From positions 4,602,036 through 4,666,035 of the forward strand of contig JAQFVV010006231.1 of NCBI GenBank assembly GCA_028023455.1: a stretch of DNA of 64,000 bases. Reading direction: 5' to 3'. The position numbers were made by a program, and so were the translations under genes. The stretch is from Epiperipatus broadwayi (lineage: Eukaryota > Onychophora > Udeonychophora > Euonychophora > Peripatidae). Of this stretch, positions 49,561 through 60,610 are shown piece after piece. The notes beneath the pieces are model-generated. The model did not search any database. It was not told the DNA's origin and worked only from the letters and a program-made list of their open reading frames with translations. The number at the start of each line of letters is the position of its first letter. Position 1 is the stretch's first letter.

Positions 49561-50292
49561 AATAGAAAACTTCATTGTCTTCAAATTTTTTGTAGGCCAT
49601 TTTTTAATCAAAATGTCATAAATAATATCCTGTGTGGTCTCATTGTCTGATTCAATGTGATAGTAAACTATGGAAACATGTCTCTGTTTGATCTTTGACA
49701 CCAATGGATGATTGATGTTTGAATATGAAATTTCAAATAAGATTCATAAAATTCTTCTACTGGAAAAACTACATTAAGGGTTTTTATGATTTCAAACCAA
49801 TTTGATATGTCTTTATAATAATAAATCACAATTTATTTTCACTGATATAATCAGAATCAAAGCTAATCATGTAATAGCTAAATAAATATCATTTTCCACA
49901 TAACTAGGTAAAATTATTTACGGAAATTTATTTTTTTTCAAGCTAAACCAGTAATCATTTGATTTATGTCTACCATAGAAACTCATTGATAAATTTGGAA
50001 ATATTCAAACAATTACTTAAAATATGTTTAAGGAAGATATCTTAGATCATAAATCTTAGTAAAAGTATGACATACTTTACAGATTTATAAAATAGATATT
50101 TAGTTTCATTTCTAATTGTTTCATTTAAGTTAGATTAGAATTTTATCCAATTTATATTCTATAAATATTAGTATATCCTACGTTCTGCTTTTTTTTCTTT
50201 ATATAGATCTTTTTTTTTTTTTGTTACATCCAATTTTTTGCACTTAAAAAAGACTAAAAATGATAAAAGATCACAACATTGCTTTGGTTTTT
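49561..50292. other. AT-rich DNA, nothing recognised
   Basis: Some minus-strand words are protein-like, but no motif could be placed. T-rich runs lie at 50188-50222. Confidence 0.3.
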
Positions 50293-50301
50293 TTTTTTTA
50301 G

Positions 50302-50670
50302 AACATGAAAATAATCAAAATCGAAAGAAGTTATACAAACTTAAGAAATTGAAGGAATACGCTTACAAAAAAGTAACAGAAAAATTTAAAAATTGTTTTA
50401 GTCCAAAATGATTTGGAATATCACAATATTACATTTGTGAAGCAAATAACAAAATAAATTGAGCAAATTGTGGACTATGATTTAGTGCTTCAAAAATTGG
50501 CAAAGCCATATGCTTATGATAAAAATATGGATGAAACACTGCTTGAAGAGTTGATAGAAATGTTCACAGATATGATAGTTGAGCCAAATGATGTTAAAAA
50601 CAAAATTAAATCAAAATATCCAAACATAATTAAAGCAGACTATAGAAATATAATAACAAAATCAGTATAA
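50302..50670 (+). pseudogene. Possible exon-like Lys-rich frame and following open frame
   Basis: A long T tract and AG end at about 50301. An open frame follows (EHENNQNRKKLYKLKKLKEYA to NCFSPK, stop at about 50410). A second frame at 50470-50670 (in part QKLAKPYAYDKNMDETLLEE, then MFTDMIVEPNDVKNKIKSKY) is acidic then basic, helical in character and protein-like. They may be a broken gene fragment. No family is recognised. The resemblance to 7779-7990 (T-rich acceptor, short Lys-rich frame) is noted. Confidence 0.25.
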
Positions 50671-50853
50671 CTAATGGATTTTGAATAAATAAAACCAATT
50701 TTCTGAAAACTATAAAGCTACCATTCATTCTTAAAAACAAATTAAAGATTTCATTAGTTAGTATAAAATAAAATATTAATCTCAAATGAAGAGGCAAAAT
50801 ACGAAATATTTATTATAATAATTGCAGATCACAATAGTCAACTACTGAAAAAT

Positions 50854-52256
50854 CATCATCATCATCAACCATTATCAATCCACTGCAGGATGGTCTCTCC
50901 AAGTTGAACCCATCTTCTCCGATCTCTAGCATCTCTTCTCCACATCACCCCTGCACACTTTCTTAATTTCATCCACCCATCTCACATGTGGCCGCTTTCT
51001 AGGTCTTTTACAATCTCTTGGAATCCAATTTAAGCTTTCAATTGTCAATCTATTACCATCTCCTCTAGCAATATGTCCAGCCCAACTCCACTTCAGTTTT
51101 TTAATTTTTTCAATGAGGTCTGTAACACCTGTTTGTTCTCTTACCCATATATTGGGTTTTCGATCTCTTCTTGTTACTCCCAACATGCATCTCTTCATAC
51201 TTCTTCGAGTGATCAAAGTCTCTGTATTGCTCTTCTATTAAGTGTCCAAGTCTCAGATCCATAAGTAAGAACAGGTAAAACACTTTTATTAAATAACCTT
51301 CCTTTTCAAACACATAGGCATATTTCCTTTTAGTATTAAAACTGGTAAAACCTTTATTAAAAAACCTTCCTTTTCAAACACATAGGCATATTTCCTTTTA
51401 GTATCAAGTTATTTCTACCAAAAGCACTCCAACCAAGTTTAATTCTATGATTAATTTCATCCATTATGTTTCCATATGTATTAATAATCTGACCAAGGTA
51501 TTTGTAACTGTTAACTTCTTTTAACTCATCATAATCAATCTGTATTTTCATATTTTGAGAAAATCCATTAAACATTACTTTATTCTTTTTAACATTTATC
51601 TTTAATCCTACTTTCATTTGATAACTCTTGCAACATTTCCTGCAACTCTAAAGCATTATTTGCAAAAACAACTACATCATTTGCAAAATCTAAATGACTT
51701 AAATAATCTCCATTTACTTTTACCCCTTTAGCTTCCCATTTTAATCCATAAAATACTTCTTGCAGCACTGCTGTAAAAAGTTTTGGAGATATGGAGTGAC
51801 CCTGTCTTACACCCTTCTCAATGTTGACTTTCCTAGTATCATTATGTAATCTGATTGTTGTTGTTGCATTTTTATAAATATTCTTTAAAATATGACAATA
51901 TCCTGGATCTATACCTTGATGATCCAATGCTTTAATCACTGAAGAAATGTTTATAGAATCAAATGCCTTTTCATAATTTACAAATCCAAAGCATAATGGC
52001 AACTCATATTCATTTGTTCCTTTTATAACTTCTCTCAATACCTGGAAATGATCTATTGTACTAAACCCACTTGTTCTCTTGGTTTGTGGAAATTCAATGT
52101 TCTCTGTAGACGAGTTGTAATTATCTTGGTAAAAATTTTGTATAAAACTGATAAAAGGCTGATAAGCCTGTAATTTCTAATATCTTCTTTATCACCTTTT
52201 TAAAAATATTAATATAAATACTGCATTCTTCCAATCATTTGATACATCTTTATCAT
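50854..52256 (-). pseudogene. RTE-1 LINE, 3' segment (RT palm to C-terminus)
   Basis: Minus strand, 5' to 3': NDWKNAVFILIF (start of RT, about 52245), the palm with LCFGFVNYEKAFDSI and GVRQGHSISPKLF (52038-51589), then LDFANDVVVFA, where the conserved FADD has become FAND. The thumb follows (INVKKNKVMFNG, VNSYKYLGQIIN, 51617-51357), then the C-terminal KLKWSWAGHIARGDGNR and RWVDEIKKV (51216-50926). The 3' end is a (TGATGATGATGATG) tail at 50854-50868, typical of RTE-clade elements. Frameshifts, stops and a 70-base internal duplication show it is dead. Confidence 0.85.
51271..51406. repeat. 70-bp tandem duplication inside RTE-1
   Basis: 51271-51337 and 51341-51406 repeat the same LINE coding segment (CCTTCCTTTTCAAACACATAGGCATATTTCC core). 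It occurred after or during insertion and shifts the reading frame. Confidence 0.95.
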
Positions 52257-53168
52257 TTAAAAAATGTTAAAAGGAAATGGACATGGAAAAATTTAAATGA
52301 ACGTACAGCAGAATTTGATTACATTTTGACTAACAGAAAATACATATTTCAAGATTGTAATATTCTTAATAAATTTAACACAGGAAATGATCGTCGATCA
52401 GTAAGATGTATGATACGTGTTAATGCAAAACTAGAGAGACAAAAATTATTAAGAAAAACAACATTTACAGTTGATATTCCTAATCTTCAGAAACATTCTA
52501 ATGAATTCAAATTAGAACTTACAAATCTGTTTCAAGTATTAGTAGATTTTGAACATGATTCAGATTTGAATGAAATTAATATGAAAATAACTGATACACT
52601 TTTAAAAACTGCAACAAAGATAGCTGGTAAAAAAAAGCAGCAATTGACCAATAAAATTTCTACTGAGACTAGAGAATTTATAAAGAAAAGAAGGAATATG
52701 AGGATATACAAAAAGGGTGCATTAAAAAAAATTGAATATCTTGAATTTTGTAAAATGGTGCAGAAAAGAATTGAAAATGATATAAGAAAGTATAACTGTG
52801 AACTAACAAGGTAAGCTGTAGAAGAGAATAAAAGTCTTAAGAGTGTAAAACATTTTGATATTGGTAGGAAATTTATATCTGCAATAAGAAAAAAAGATAG
52901 AATTATTACTAAAAAGAGAGATGACATCATGAAATGGGCAGAAGACTTCTATCAAGAATTATACAGTAATAAAAAACAAGTACCTCCTATATCTATGATA
53001 TCTTCCGAAATGCCCAGAATTTTAAATGAAAAAGTGAGACATGCAATTAAATTTATGAAGAATGGAAAAGCTCCAGGTAATGATGGAATTATAATTGATA
53101 TATTAAAAGAAACAGGTGAAGAAATAGAAAATTTTAGCAAAATTATATACTCAAATATAGCTGTCAAT
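52257..53168 (+). pseudogene. RTE-1 LINE, inverted 5' segment (endonuclease end to RT start)
   Basis: Plus-strand frames 52239-52814 and 52929-53170 give the C-terminal part of an apurinic-type endonuclease (RKWTWKN, EFDYILTNRKYIFQDCN, NTGNDRRSVR, where functional copies have S-D-H). The linker follows (KLERQKLLRK, ETREFIKKRRNMR) and then the start of the RT domain (WAEDFYQELY, KNGKAPGNDGIIIDIL, ETGEEI). It ends just where the minus-strand 3' segment begins, so the two are complementary halves of one element in opposite orientation. The catalytic change and stops mean it is inactive. Confidence 0.85.
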
Positions 53169-53169
53169 A

Positions 53170-55110
53170 TATTTCTCATGAAAGATGCTTACCCAGTGCC
53201 AAATGTAAAGGAAATTCTGTGTTTACTTCAATTCTGCTCATTCTTTGCAAAATTATACCTAAAAGCAGCTTTTCACTCATTTTCAATGTTTAAGGAGTCA
53301 TCCAAGATATTAACTATATCCATACACATTAACCTTTTTAATATAATAGATCGCTATTTAAAATTACAACCATCCCTAAATTGGGTGAGAAGTATTTGGG
53401 AGACATAGATGGAGAGATTCCATATTTCAATAACATCCTAGCAATAGCAATGTCAGGAAAAATGTTAAATCAACTCATAAAAGAAATGTGTGGTTGAGTA
53501 AAGATTTTTGTAATATGTTTGAATGAATTTTGAAGATACAGTAAATAATTTTGGGGCCAGATCATCTCCAAAATAGGAACTTCTCCATCATCTGGAAGAA
53601 ATCAAACCTTGACAAATGCAAAGTCAAGTTTTTCTAAAAATGGAAGAAACTTCAAGAGAAAGCTTTTCAGCTAACATAAACACTACTAACATCCAATTAA
53701 TAGAAAATTAGAAATTTAGCACAATAATCATCTACAAGATAAAAAAATTACATAAGGCTAATAATCTGTGTATCTCACACTCTATCCAAAGTGATAAAAT
53801 TTATTGTCAGCTGATTATAGTGTTTGAGATCAGAAAATTGCTTCAAAATCTATGTAGCTGGAAATTTAACTTGATCACAGATTGCAAAATGTTATTTGGA
53901 ATATTTTATAGGCATATCCATCTTAGACTATAAAAGCCCAAGGATGTTGTATTGATAAAATATTATCTACATATGATTATAAGCTACAAAAAGGGAAACC
54001 AATTCCCTCATGCAAGCATCTTGTCCACATTTTCTAATAATGAAGTTATACTCAGAAATTATAGAGATAAATTTTATAAATAATTAAAAACAAATGTCTC
54101 AATATGAAAACCATTGCAAATTGATCCTGAGGAGTCTAGTTTATCAAAAACTAATAAATTGGTTAAATGATGGTTAACTATCCAGTTGTTGTGATTATCT
54201 TTCACCTATCTTTAAAAAGCAACGGAAGAAAAATCAATCTGCATCAAAAGGATGTATGTTGATTGCTGATAAAGAAGTGATATATTATGTGAGGGAAGAA
54301 AGTTCTATAATACCCAGAAATTGTTAGGGCACAACCATATTAAAGGAAAAACACTAATATCAGAAAAATTATCCTCGAAAATTTTCTGATATTAGTATTT
54401 TCATTGTCTATAATCTACATATCTGTTAAATTACTTGGAATCTTTTCCAAGTTTTTTTAAGTTCTTTTTTTCTTAAACAATCAATAGTCTGCCCAACCAA
54501 GAGTATGCATTAATTATTTTGAATCAAATAGCTTGGCAGAAAAAACTGTCTAACAACTAAAATCCATAATGGAATTAATGATATACATTAAATCATGTAC
54601 AGTCCTATTTTACTAGCATAAGACCTTCAATAATGACAGGAAAAAAATCTGTCAAAACTGCTGATGAGAAGAAACTATTTACAAAATTATCTTTACTAAT
54701 CCCAATTATTAACCCAATAAAGAACAAAGTTAAAAATAAATATAAAGTTGCTAATAAATAATGAGTTAGGAATAATGAGGGAAATGTGGTTTAGAGAAAG
54801 ATTAAATTTATATCCCAAAATGTCATTTTTGTAAGAATGGATAGAAGATGGGGAGAAAGAATATCATAGACACAAACTTTTCACTCTCAAATTAGATACA
54901 AAAAACAGAAACAGAGATCAAGAAAAAAAAAACAATTTCAGAAGATATTGAAGTTCCAGATTTATGAACAAGAATAAAAACAAAAATCATCCAAGAGAAG
55001 AGATATGTAAAAATAAAACAATAGAAAACAGAAAATGGAATTGAATCAACAAGTTCAAAGAATTAAAAAATCATCAAAATTCTTAAAAGATTATATAAAA
55101 GATTAGTTAA
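53170..55110 (+). pseudogene. Gypsy-2: decayed RT, RNase H and integrase
   Basis: Plus strand. RT begins at AYPVPNVKEILCLL and FAKLYLKAAFHSF (53187-53280), and the catalytic box region reads GEIPYFNNIL (about 53420) where YIDDI/YLDDIL is usual. RNase H: ITDCKMLFGIFYRHIHLR and SYKKGNQFPHA (about 53870-54020). Integrase: CINYFESNSLAEKTV and QLKSIMEL (about 54510-54580), with a C-terminal EEYHRHKLFTLKL (about 54860-54900). Every catalytic block seen is altered and frames are broken throughout. No gag, protease or LTR was found. Confidence 0.6.
54345..54402. repeat. Short perfect-type hairpin inside Gypsy-2
   Basis: AAAACACTAATATCAGAAAAATT and AATTTTCTGATATTAGTATTTT form a stem of about 22 bp with a loop of roughly 10 bases. 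It may be a tiny foldback insertion or chance palindrome. Confidence 0.7.
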
Positions 55111-55135
55111 TAGCTTCCCCATACTTCTGAATAAG

Positions 55136-55299
55136 ATATTATAAAAAAAAACCAATAAGATCACCATTTCCTATGCTTGCTTGTAACTGCTATTAAAACA
55201 GGCAAAACTCTCTATACATATTGCCACTCAATGCAAGTCAGTGGCTTGCATTGAGTTGCAATACGTATAGAAAGTTTTGCCTGTTTTAATATTATAAAA
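55136..55299 (-). mobile_element. FB1 foldback element, copy d (142 bp) with TSD
   Basis: Flanked by ATATTATAAAA (55136-55146 and 55289-55299). The conserved end is on the left (AAAAACCAATAAGATCACCATTTCC, lacking ACATCACAT found in other copies). Next come the arm AAAACAGGCAAAACTCTCTATAC to TGCCACTCAATGCAAG and the inverted arm CTTGCATTGAGTTGCAATACGTATAG to TTTTGCCTGTTTTAA. It is almost pure hairpin. Confidence 0.9.
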
Positions 55300-55437
55300 G
55301 ACAGATTAAACAAGAAATTCCAGATATATAAAATGATTGATCAAGAAGAGTAGTATAGGATACTCTAAAAAGAAAGAGCTATTGATTTTGGAATAACTTA
55401 GAAAAAATTAAGAGTTAAGAATCCAGTTAAGTTTTGC

Positions 55438-57250
55438 TGAAGGTGCCAAAAAGACTGTAGGAAACTGAAAAATACAGATCATACAGTCTTTAAATAATTT
55501 TTATAAGCTTAGAATTAATTATTAAATGCAGATATTTGTATATATATATCTTCAAGCATTGTATTCATATAATAAATACTTGCTTTGATTTTTTTTTTTA
55601 AAACAGCTAACTATTAACAAAATATCATAAAGTAATCCATAGAGATCCAACCAAGAAATAGATTCTCTAGTAGCTTTACTAAACCCTTCAATTTTATCAA
55701 TGTAGCCATAGATTTGATAGTTATTAACTACAAGATTCATGGTTTGTCTTTATCTACATTTATATTAATTAGTAGCTGTTAAATTCCATTTATGAAATAG
55801 ATGAGTGCAACAACCATGAATTGGCAACTGCAGTTGTATTTAAAAAAAATAAAATTCAACTGGCCTTATTGTAGGATCTAGAAAACAAAATTTGTTCTGA
55901 ATTTCATAAAAATTCCATTTTTTATGTTATAATTTTTTAATTGAAGATTTTTGATTGGGTAACTAAAAAGGGGATCTTGATCGAGATAAAACTTTGATGA
56001 TGAAATTATAACTTCAGCTTATTGGTAAGTCTGATCTAAAGATTCTCGAGAGTTAAATTAATTATATATACCAATATTATATCTGTTAGTATTTATCATT
56101 TGTAAATTATATTTTTAAATTATACTTAAGCATTATATTCAGCTAATAAAAAAGAATATAGCTAGATTTTGCCTGATTGGATCATTATTTATTTATACAT
56201 TTGGATTTTTTTTAAAAAAAGCTTAATATTAACAAAATATAATAAAAAAAACTTGTAGATTCGAATCAAAGTCTTTCACTCCTGAATACTATAGTCACAA
56301 ATTTGAGTCATTAACTACACAGTTCATGATTTGTGTTTAACCATAACTAAGAAACAGATAACACAATGATCATAGGTTATCCCAAATCTGTTGATGAGAT
56401 TCCAGTTGCATCAAGAAAGATCAAATTCAGCTAGAGTAATTAATTTTGATCTGGAAAATGAAATTTATTTAAAATCTCATAAGAATTTCATTTTTATATT
56501 ACATTATAAATTCTTTGTTGAATACCCAAAAAAGGGTCTTGATTTGAGATGAGACTTAGAGGATGAAATTATATCTTGAGTTATTGTTAAGTCTGATCTG
56601 AAGATACCAAAAAAGACTCTAGTCAGCTGACAAATACAGATCATACAGACCTTATAATTTTTATATATCTGAACAAATTAATTATAAGTACAGATATTAT
56701 ATCTGTTAGTATTTAATATTTATATATTATAAATAAATTGCAGTTAAGCATTCCATTCAGTTAATAAAAAAAATAGTTTGATTTTAATTGAATAATTATT
56801 TATAACCAGTTTAACTAATAAAATATCATAAAGAAATCTGCAGAGATTCTAATTAAAAGATAGATTTTGTGATAGTTTTATTTCCTACAATTCTGCCACT
56901 GCAGACATAGATTGGATAATTATTAATTAAGTGGTTCATGTTTGTTCACATTCATGTAGATCACAGTGATTGTTAAATTCCATTTATGAAGCACATAAGT
57001 GAAATGACTACAAGTTGTCCTGAAACTTCTAATGAAACTGCAGTTGTATTTAGAAAGATCAGATTTATGTGGCTTTATTGTTTTAAAAATAAATTGTTTG
57101 GAACTTTATAAGAATTCCATTTTTACATCATAATTCCTTAATTGTAGATTGTGGACTGAACCCCCCCCCTCTCCAAAAGGGGATCTTGATTTGAGGTGAG
57201 TCTTAAATAGTAAAACTATATCTCAAATTATTGGTATCTGATCTGCCTAA
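55438..57250. repeat. Three-copy tandem repeat, about 565-645 bp unit
   Basis: Diverged head-to-tail units share ordered markers. GGTGCCAAAAAGACT (55442) and GATACCAAAAAAGACT (56601). AATACAGATCATACAG (55472, 56633). GGGATCTTGAT.GAG / GGGTCTTGATTTGAG / GGGATCTTGATTTGAG at 55970, 56535 and 57180. TCTGATCT (56028, 56592, 57237). TTAAATTCCATTTATGAA (55779, 56974). CTGCAGTTGTATTTA (55828, 57048). No coding potential is evident. It is old, non-coding, and found nowhere else in the window. Confidence 0.75.
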
Positions 57251-57831
57251 GTTTTCTATATATTCTCTGAGACATCTTTTCAGATATTTGGCAGAGAATT
57301 ATATGAAAAAATACAAAATCATTGCAAAGTAATTTGATTGGAGTATGCCAATAATATTTATCATAGTAATACTTGATTTATTTTCTCCAAATAAGGGCAC
57401 GGTATTCAACAACAGAATATGTTTAGTACTAAAAAAGCTGTCTAAACTATTTGCATCACAACTCCAAGAGTGCAAGTAGTTTTTAAAGATTATTCTTAAA
57501 AATTAATTCTGTTCTAATTTTAGATGAGAGAAATAAGATATTCAAGATTACTTCAAAGTAGCTTGGGGTAATATTGTTTCAGCTGATAGTTTTTCCAAAA
57601 ACAAACTCTATTAATTATTATTAAAACCCCATTAGTTACTTCAGGTTCTTAGAAGAGTATAAATAAATCCTTAATCAAGAATTGAGAGAACTAAAAAACT
57701 TCAGAGAAACTCATTTCCCAGATTATCCATCTCTAATAGGTCCCCAAGCAGATGCAGGGATGCCATTTACAGGTTATATATATTTTTTATTTTAAATATT
57801 AACTACAGTTATACTAATAATTATAAATAAA
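57251..57831. other. AT-rich DNA, nothing recognised
   Basis: No gene, RNA or repeat-family signal was found. Confidence 0.35.
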
Positions 57832-58035
57832 ATAGAAAATCACATAACATTACAATACTAGCCAAAAAAAAAAAAAAAGTTTTTTTTATTCAAATTCTTC
57901 CACAACCATGGTTTCATCTATTAAGAGATAATTTGAAAAGGTCTATTTGTTAATAGATGAAACCATGGTTGTGGAAGAATTTTAGTAAAATTTTGTTTTT
58001 TGGCTAGTATTGTAATATTATATGATTTTCTACAT
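57832..58035. mobile_element. Short hairpin MITE (about 200 bp)
   Basis: Near-perfect inverted halves. TAGAAAATCACATAACATTAC..TACTAGCCAAAA and ATTCTTCCACAACCATGGTTTCATCTATTAA pair with their complements at 57947-58035, around a 25-base loop. The inner end CAATACTAGCCAAAA, bordered by TA on both sides (57851-57852, 58013-58014), resembles a Tc1/mariner-type terminus, but pairing continues about 18 bases beyond the TA, so the true ends are uncertain. No coding. Confidence 0.75.
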
Positions 58036-59465
58036 TATGTTTTGTGCAAGCCCTCGAGTTACTCTTTATAATAAGAATAATTAAGTAATTATATACTTAT
58101 GTACATTCATGTGTTTGAAATACCTTGTCATTAAAACTTATGATTATAATTTTTCAAGTCTGTTTACATTGATGATACATTTTTTTCATGCTCTCACTAT
58201 CCTGTGTATGTTTGACTAACCCAGGAATGAATCTCAAGCATACAAGTGTGTTAGTTTGTTATACATAACAAGTCTATTATTGCAAAAGATTATATTCAAA
58301 TTATGAGATACTTTCCAGTTGTTTAGATGTAAAATTAAGCATATCTTCATTGCTTTAATAAGAATATTCAGTCTTTGGAAGACTTTTCTCAAAGATTGGG
58401 TCTTATTGATTTTTTTTTTTCTATTTCAGGTAAGAATCTCTTTTGAGAAGTCAAAATGTTATTTTCAGTCTGTTCTGTTTCTAAAAGATATTAAATAAAA
58501 TAGATGAAAAAACTGAAAGCAAAAGTATCTACTTCTATAAAATTACTTATTAAATCGCTAAAACATTGTTGTGTTAAAAATATTTATTATTTTATGCCAT
58601 ATGAATTTTTCAATTGGAAAGCCTTTTGTCGAGTAAATTAATGATTTCCGCATTTTTCAAACAAAATTATAAGCTGATAAAGAAAAAAAAAGTTAAAAAT
58701 CTGACGGGTCAATTGATTACTATATATAACAATTATTCTCAATCTCCAAGCAACAGAATTTAAGATTTATTATGTTACAGAAGCAATTTAAAATTGTTTT
58801 TTTTTTTCAAGAACACAGGTTGGGAATAATAAAATTCAACCAAATTGTGGTAAACTTGAATATTTTATCGTTTTAGACTGTGTTTTACTATTGCTTACTA
58901 CTTAATTTAATCAAGTATTTTATATTTAAAACAAAAATTTTGACTCTCGGATTAGAAGTTTTACTATAAAATAATCAAGATCCCATATAACATGAATAGA
59001 CGGTAGACAACAAAAATGTAAATATGATATTACGTTGGTGCTTCCTACAAATACTTCATTAAAAAATAACGGTACAATATTTTATATTTTCGTGTAGACA
59101 TTCATCTTCAAATGAATAATATATATATGGTGCTAGCGTCTTATATAAACGTTTAATTAAAAATTAGTATTTTTAAAATGTTATGTAGACATTGTTATAG
59201 AAAATTTAAAATATAGAAATTTAAGATATAGAAAACTAAGTTTTTGAAACTAATGAATTTTAATAAAATATTACAACCTACCTTTCTAATGATATACGTT
59301 TAATTAAAATACATTCATACAAATCAATTTACATATAATAATTTTTTTATTTAATGTTTTCGAATCAAAATCTAAACAAAATTTATCATGTCTAAAGTAC
59401 AAATAGATAAACGATCTATTAAAATTAACAATTTTACAATCATAAATATTTACTAGATGGCGCTT
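58036..59465. other. AT-rich DNA, nothing recognised
   Basis: No supported gene. The last 400 bases approach the possible first exon at 59470. Confidence 0.35.
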
Positions 59466-59469
59466 TAAA

Positions 59470-59568
59470 TAGACTGTTGGCAAGAAGCGGGAAGATCACA
59501 TCACTGCAGCATGGCTGCCGAAATATAATGTTTATTTTTCAATGTAACACTTTTTGTATTAACATTAA
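59470..59568 (+). promoter_or_regulatory. Possible promoter / non-coding first exon
   Basis: A short GC-richer patch (AGATGGCGCTTTAAATAG, AAGAAGCGGGAAGATCAC, CTGCAGCATGGCTGCCG) ends in ATTAA|GTAAGT at 59569, a good donor. ATG-GCT-GCC reads only five codons before a stop. Pyrimidine-rich acceptors lie at about 59988 and 60047, the second followed by a frame to 60259 with no recognised motif. It looks like the start of a plus-strand transcript, but this rests on composition and splice words only. Confidence 0.3.
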
Positions 59569-60610
59569 GTAAGTAATTTTTATAATTATGTAATAGATAA
59601 TTTATATGATTAAACTTGAAAAATTTAGTGCGAATGTCATTTCTAGATGCTTAAAATATAAAATTACTGATCGTTTTGAGATGACAAGATGTTTACCACA
59701 AATTTTTACTTATTATTGGTTGCTATTATTAACAAGTGTAGATTTAGTTCATCATTATTATTTTTTTTTTATTTGGTATTTCTTCATTTGTAAATTTCCG
59801 TAACCTATATGGTCACTTATTATTTTAATAATAAATATAAAATGAATAAATATATCGCAAAGAAATATTTTTTTTGTCCGAAAATCGTGCATTTATATCG
59901 GACTGTTAAAAAGGAATATATACGAATTAATTAATTTAAATATGTAGGAATTATGTTAAATCTTTTTTTTTTTTTTTAAATCTTCAGGTATATAATGTTT
60001 AACTGTATTTTTTAAATTTTTATTTAAATATTTTTACCTTTTGTTAGGGTTAGAGTTGAGAAATGTTGATTTCTCATCCACTTTCATGCTTTCCATTAAA
60101 TTATTTCGGCTCGAATATTTCAATTTTTGTAATCACGAAATCAGTTTTTGCCACTTCAGAATTATTGACGTAATTCAAAACGAGGGACGACTTGATCAAA
60201 AGTCGGCAGAGTCTATATCTAAAAACCTTTATATTATTCAATATAATACTGTTAATTAAATTTCGACAATATTAGTTTTTGCGGATGAGCGTAAAAATAG
60301 ATAGATAAACTGATCATGAATATATCGTTGCAAGACAAAATTCTCTTCACACAGGGCAGTGGAGAAGATATTAAATTAACATACTGTCAATTGATGATGA
60401 AAGGGATTATGACTTTTCGCTCTTGATTTATACACTGGTTAAGAATATCTATCTACCAAACAGCAATTGGTTAGCCAGCTCCTATAGCTATGGGTCATTT
60501 ACCTGAAGAAATTCTAATCTGCTTGGAAATTCATAGCTGTGCTAAAAACACTTCTAAGTTTCATCTGGATTTGAATTTCAAACGTTTTAGCATATTTAAA
60601 GAATTCATAG
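59569..60610. other. AT-rich DNA with short open frames
   Basis: Frames at 59606-59803 (hydrophobic, Tyr/Leu/Phe-rich end) and 60041-60259 (contains HEISFCHFRIIDVIQNEGRL) are possible exons of a transcript starting at 59470, but neither shows a family motif. Confidence 0.25.

Noticed and set aside
52532-52930. 132-codon minus-strand frame
   Set aside because: Shadow of the plus-strand RTE-1 segment, which has recognisable endonuclease and RT words.
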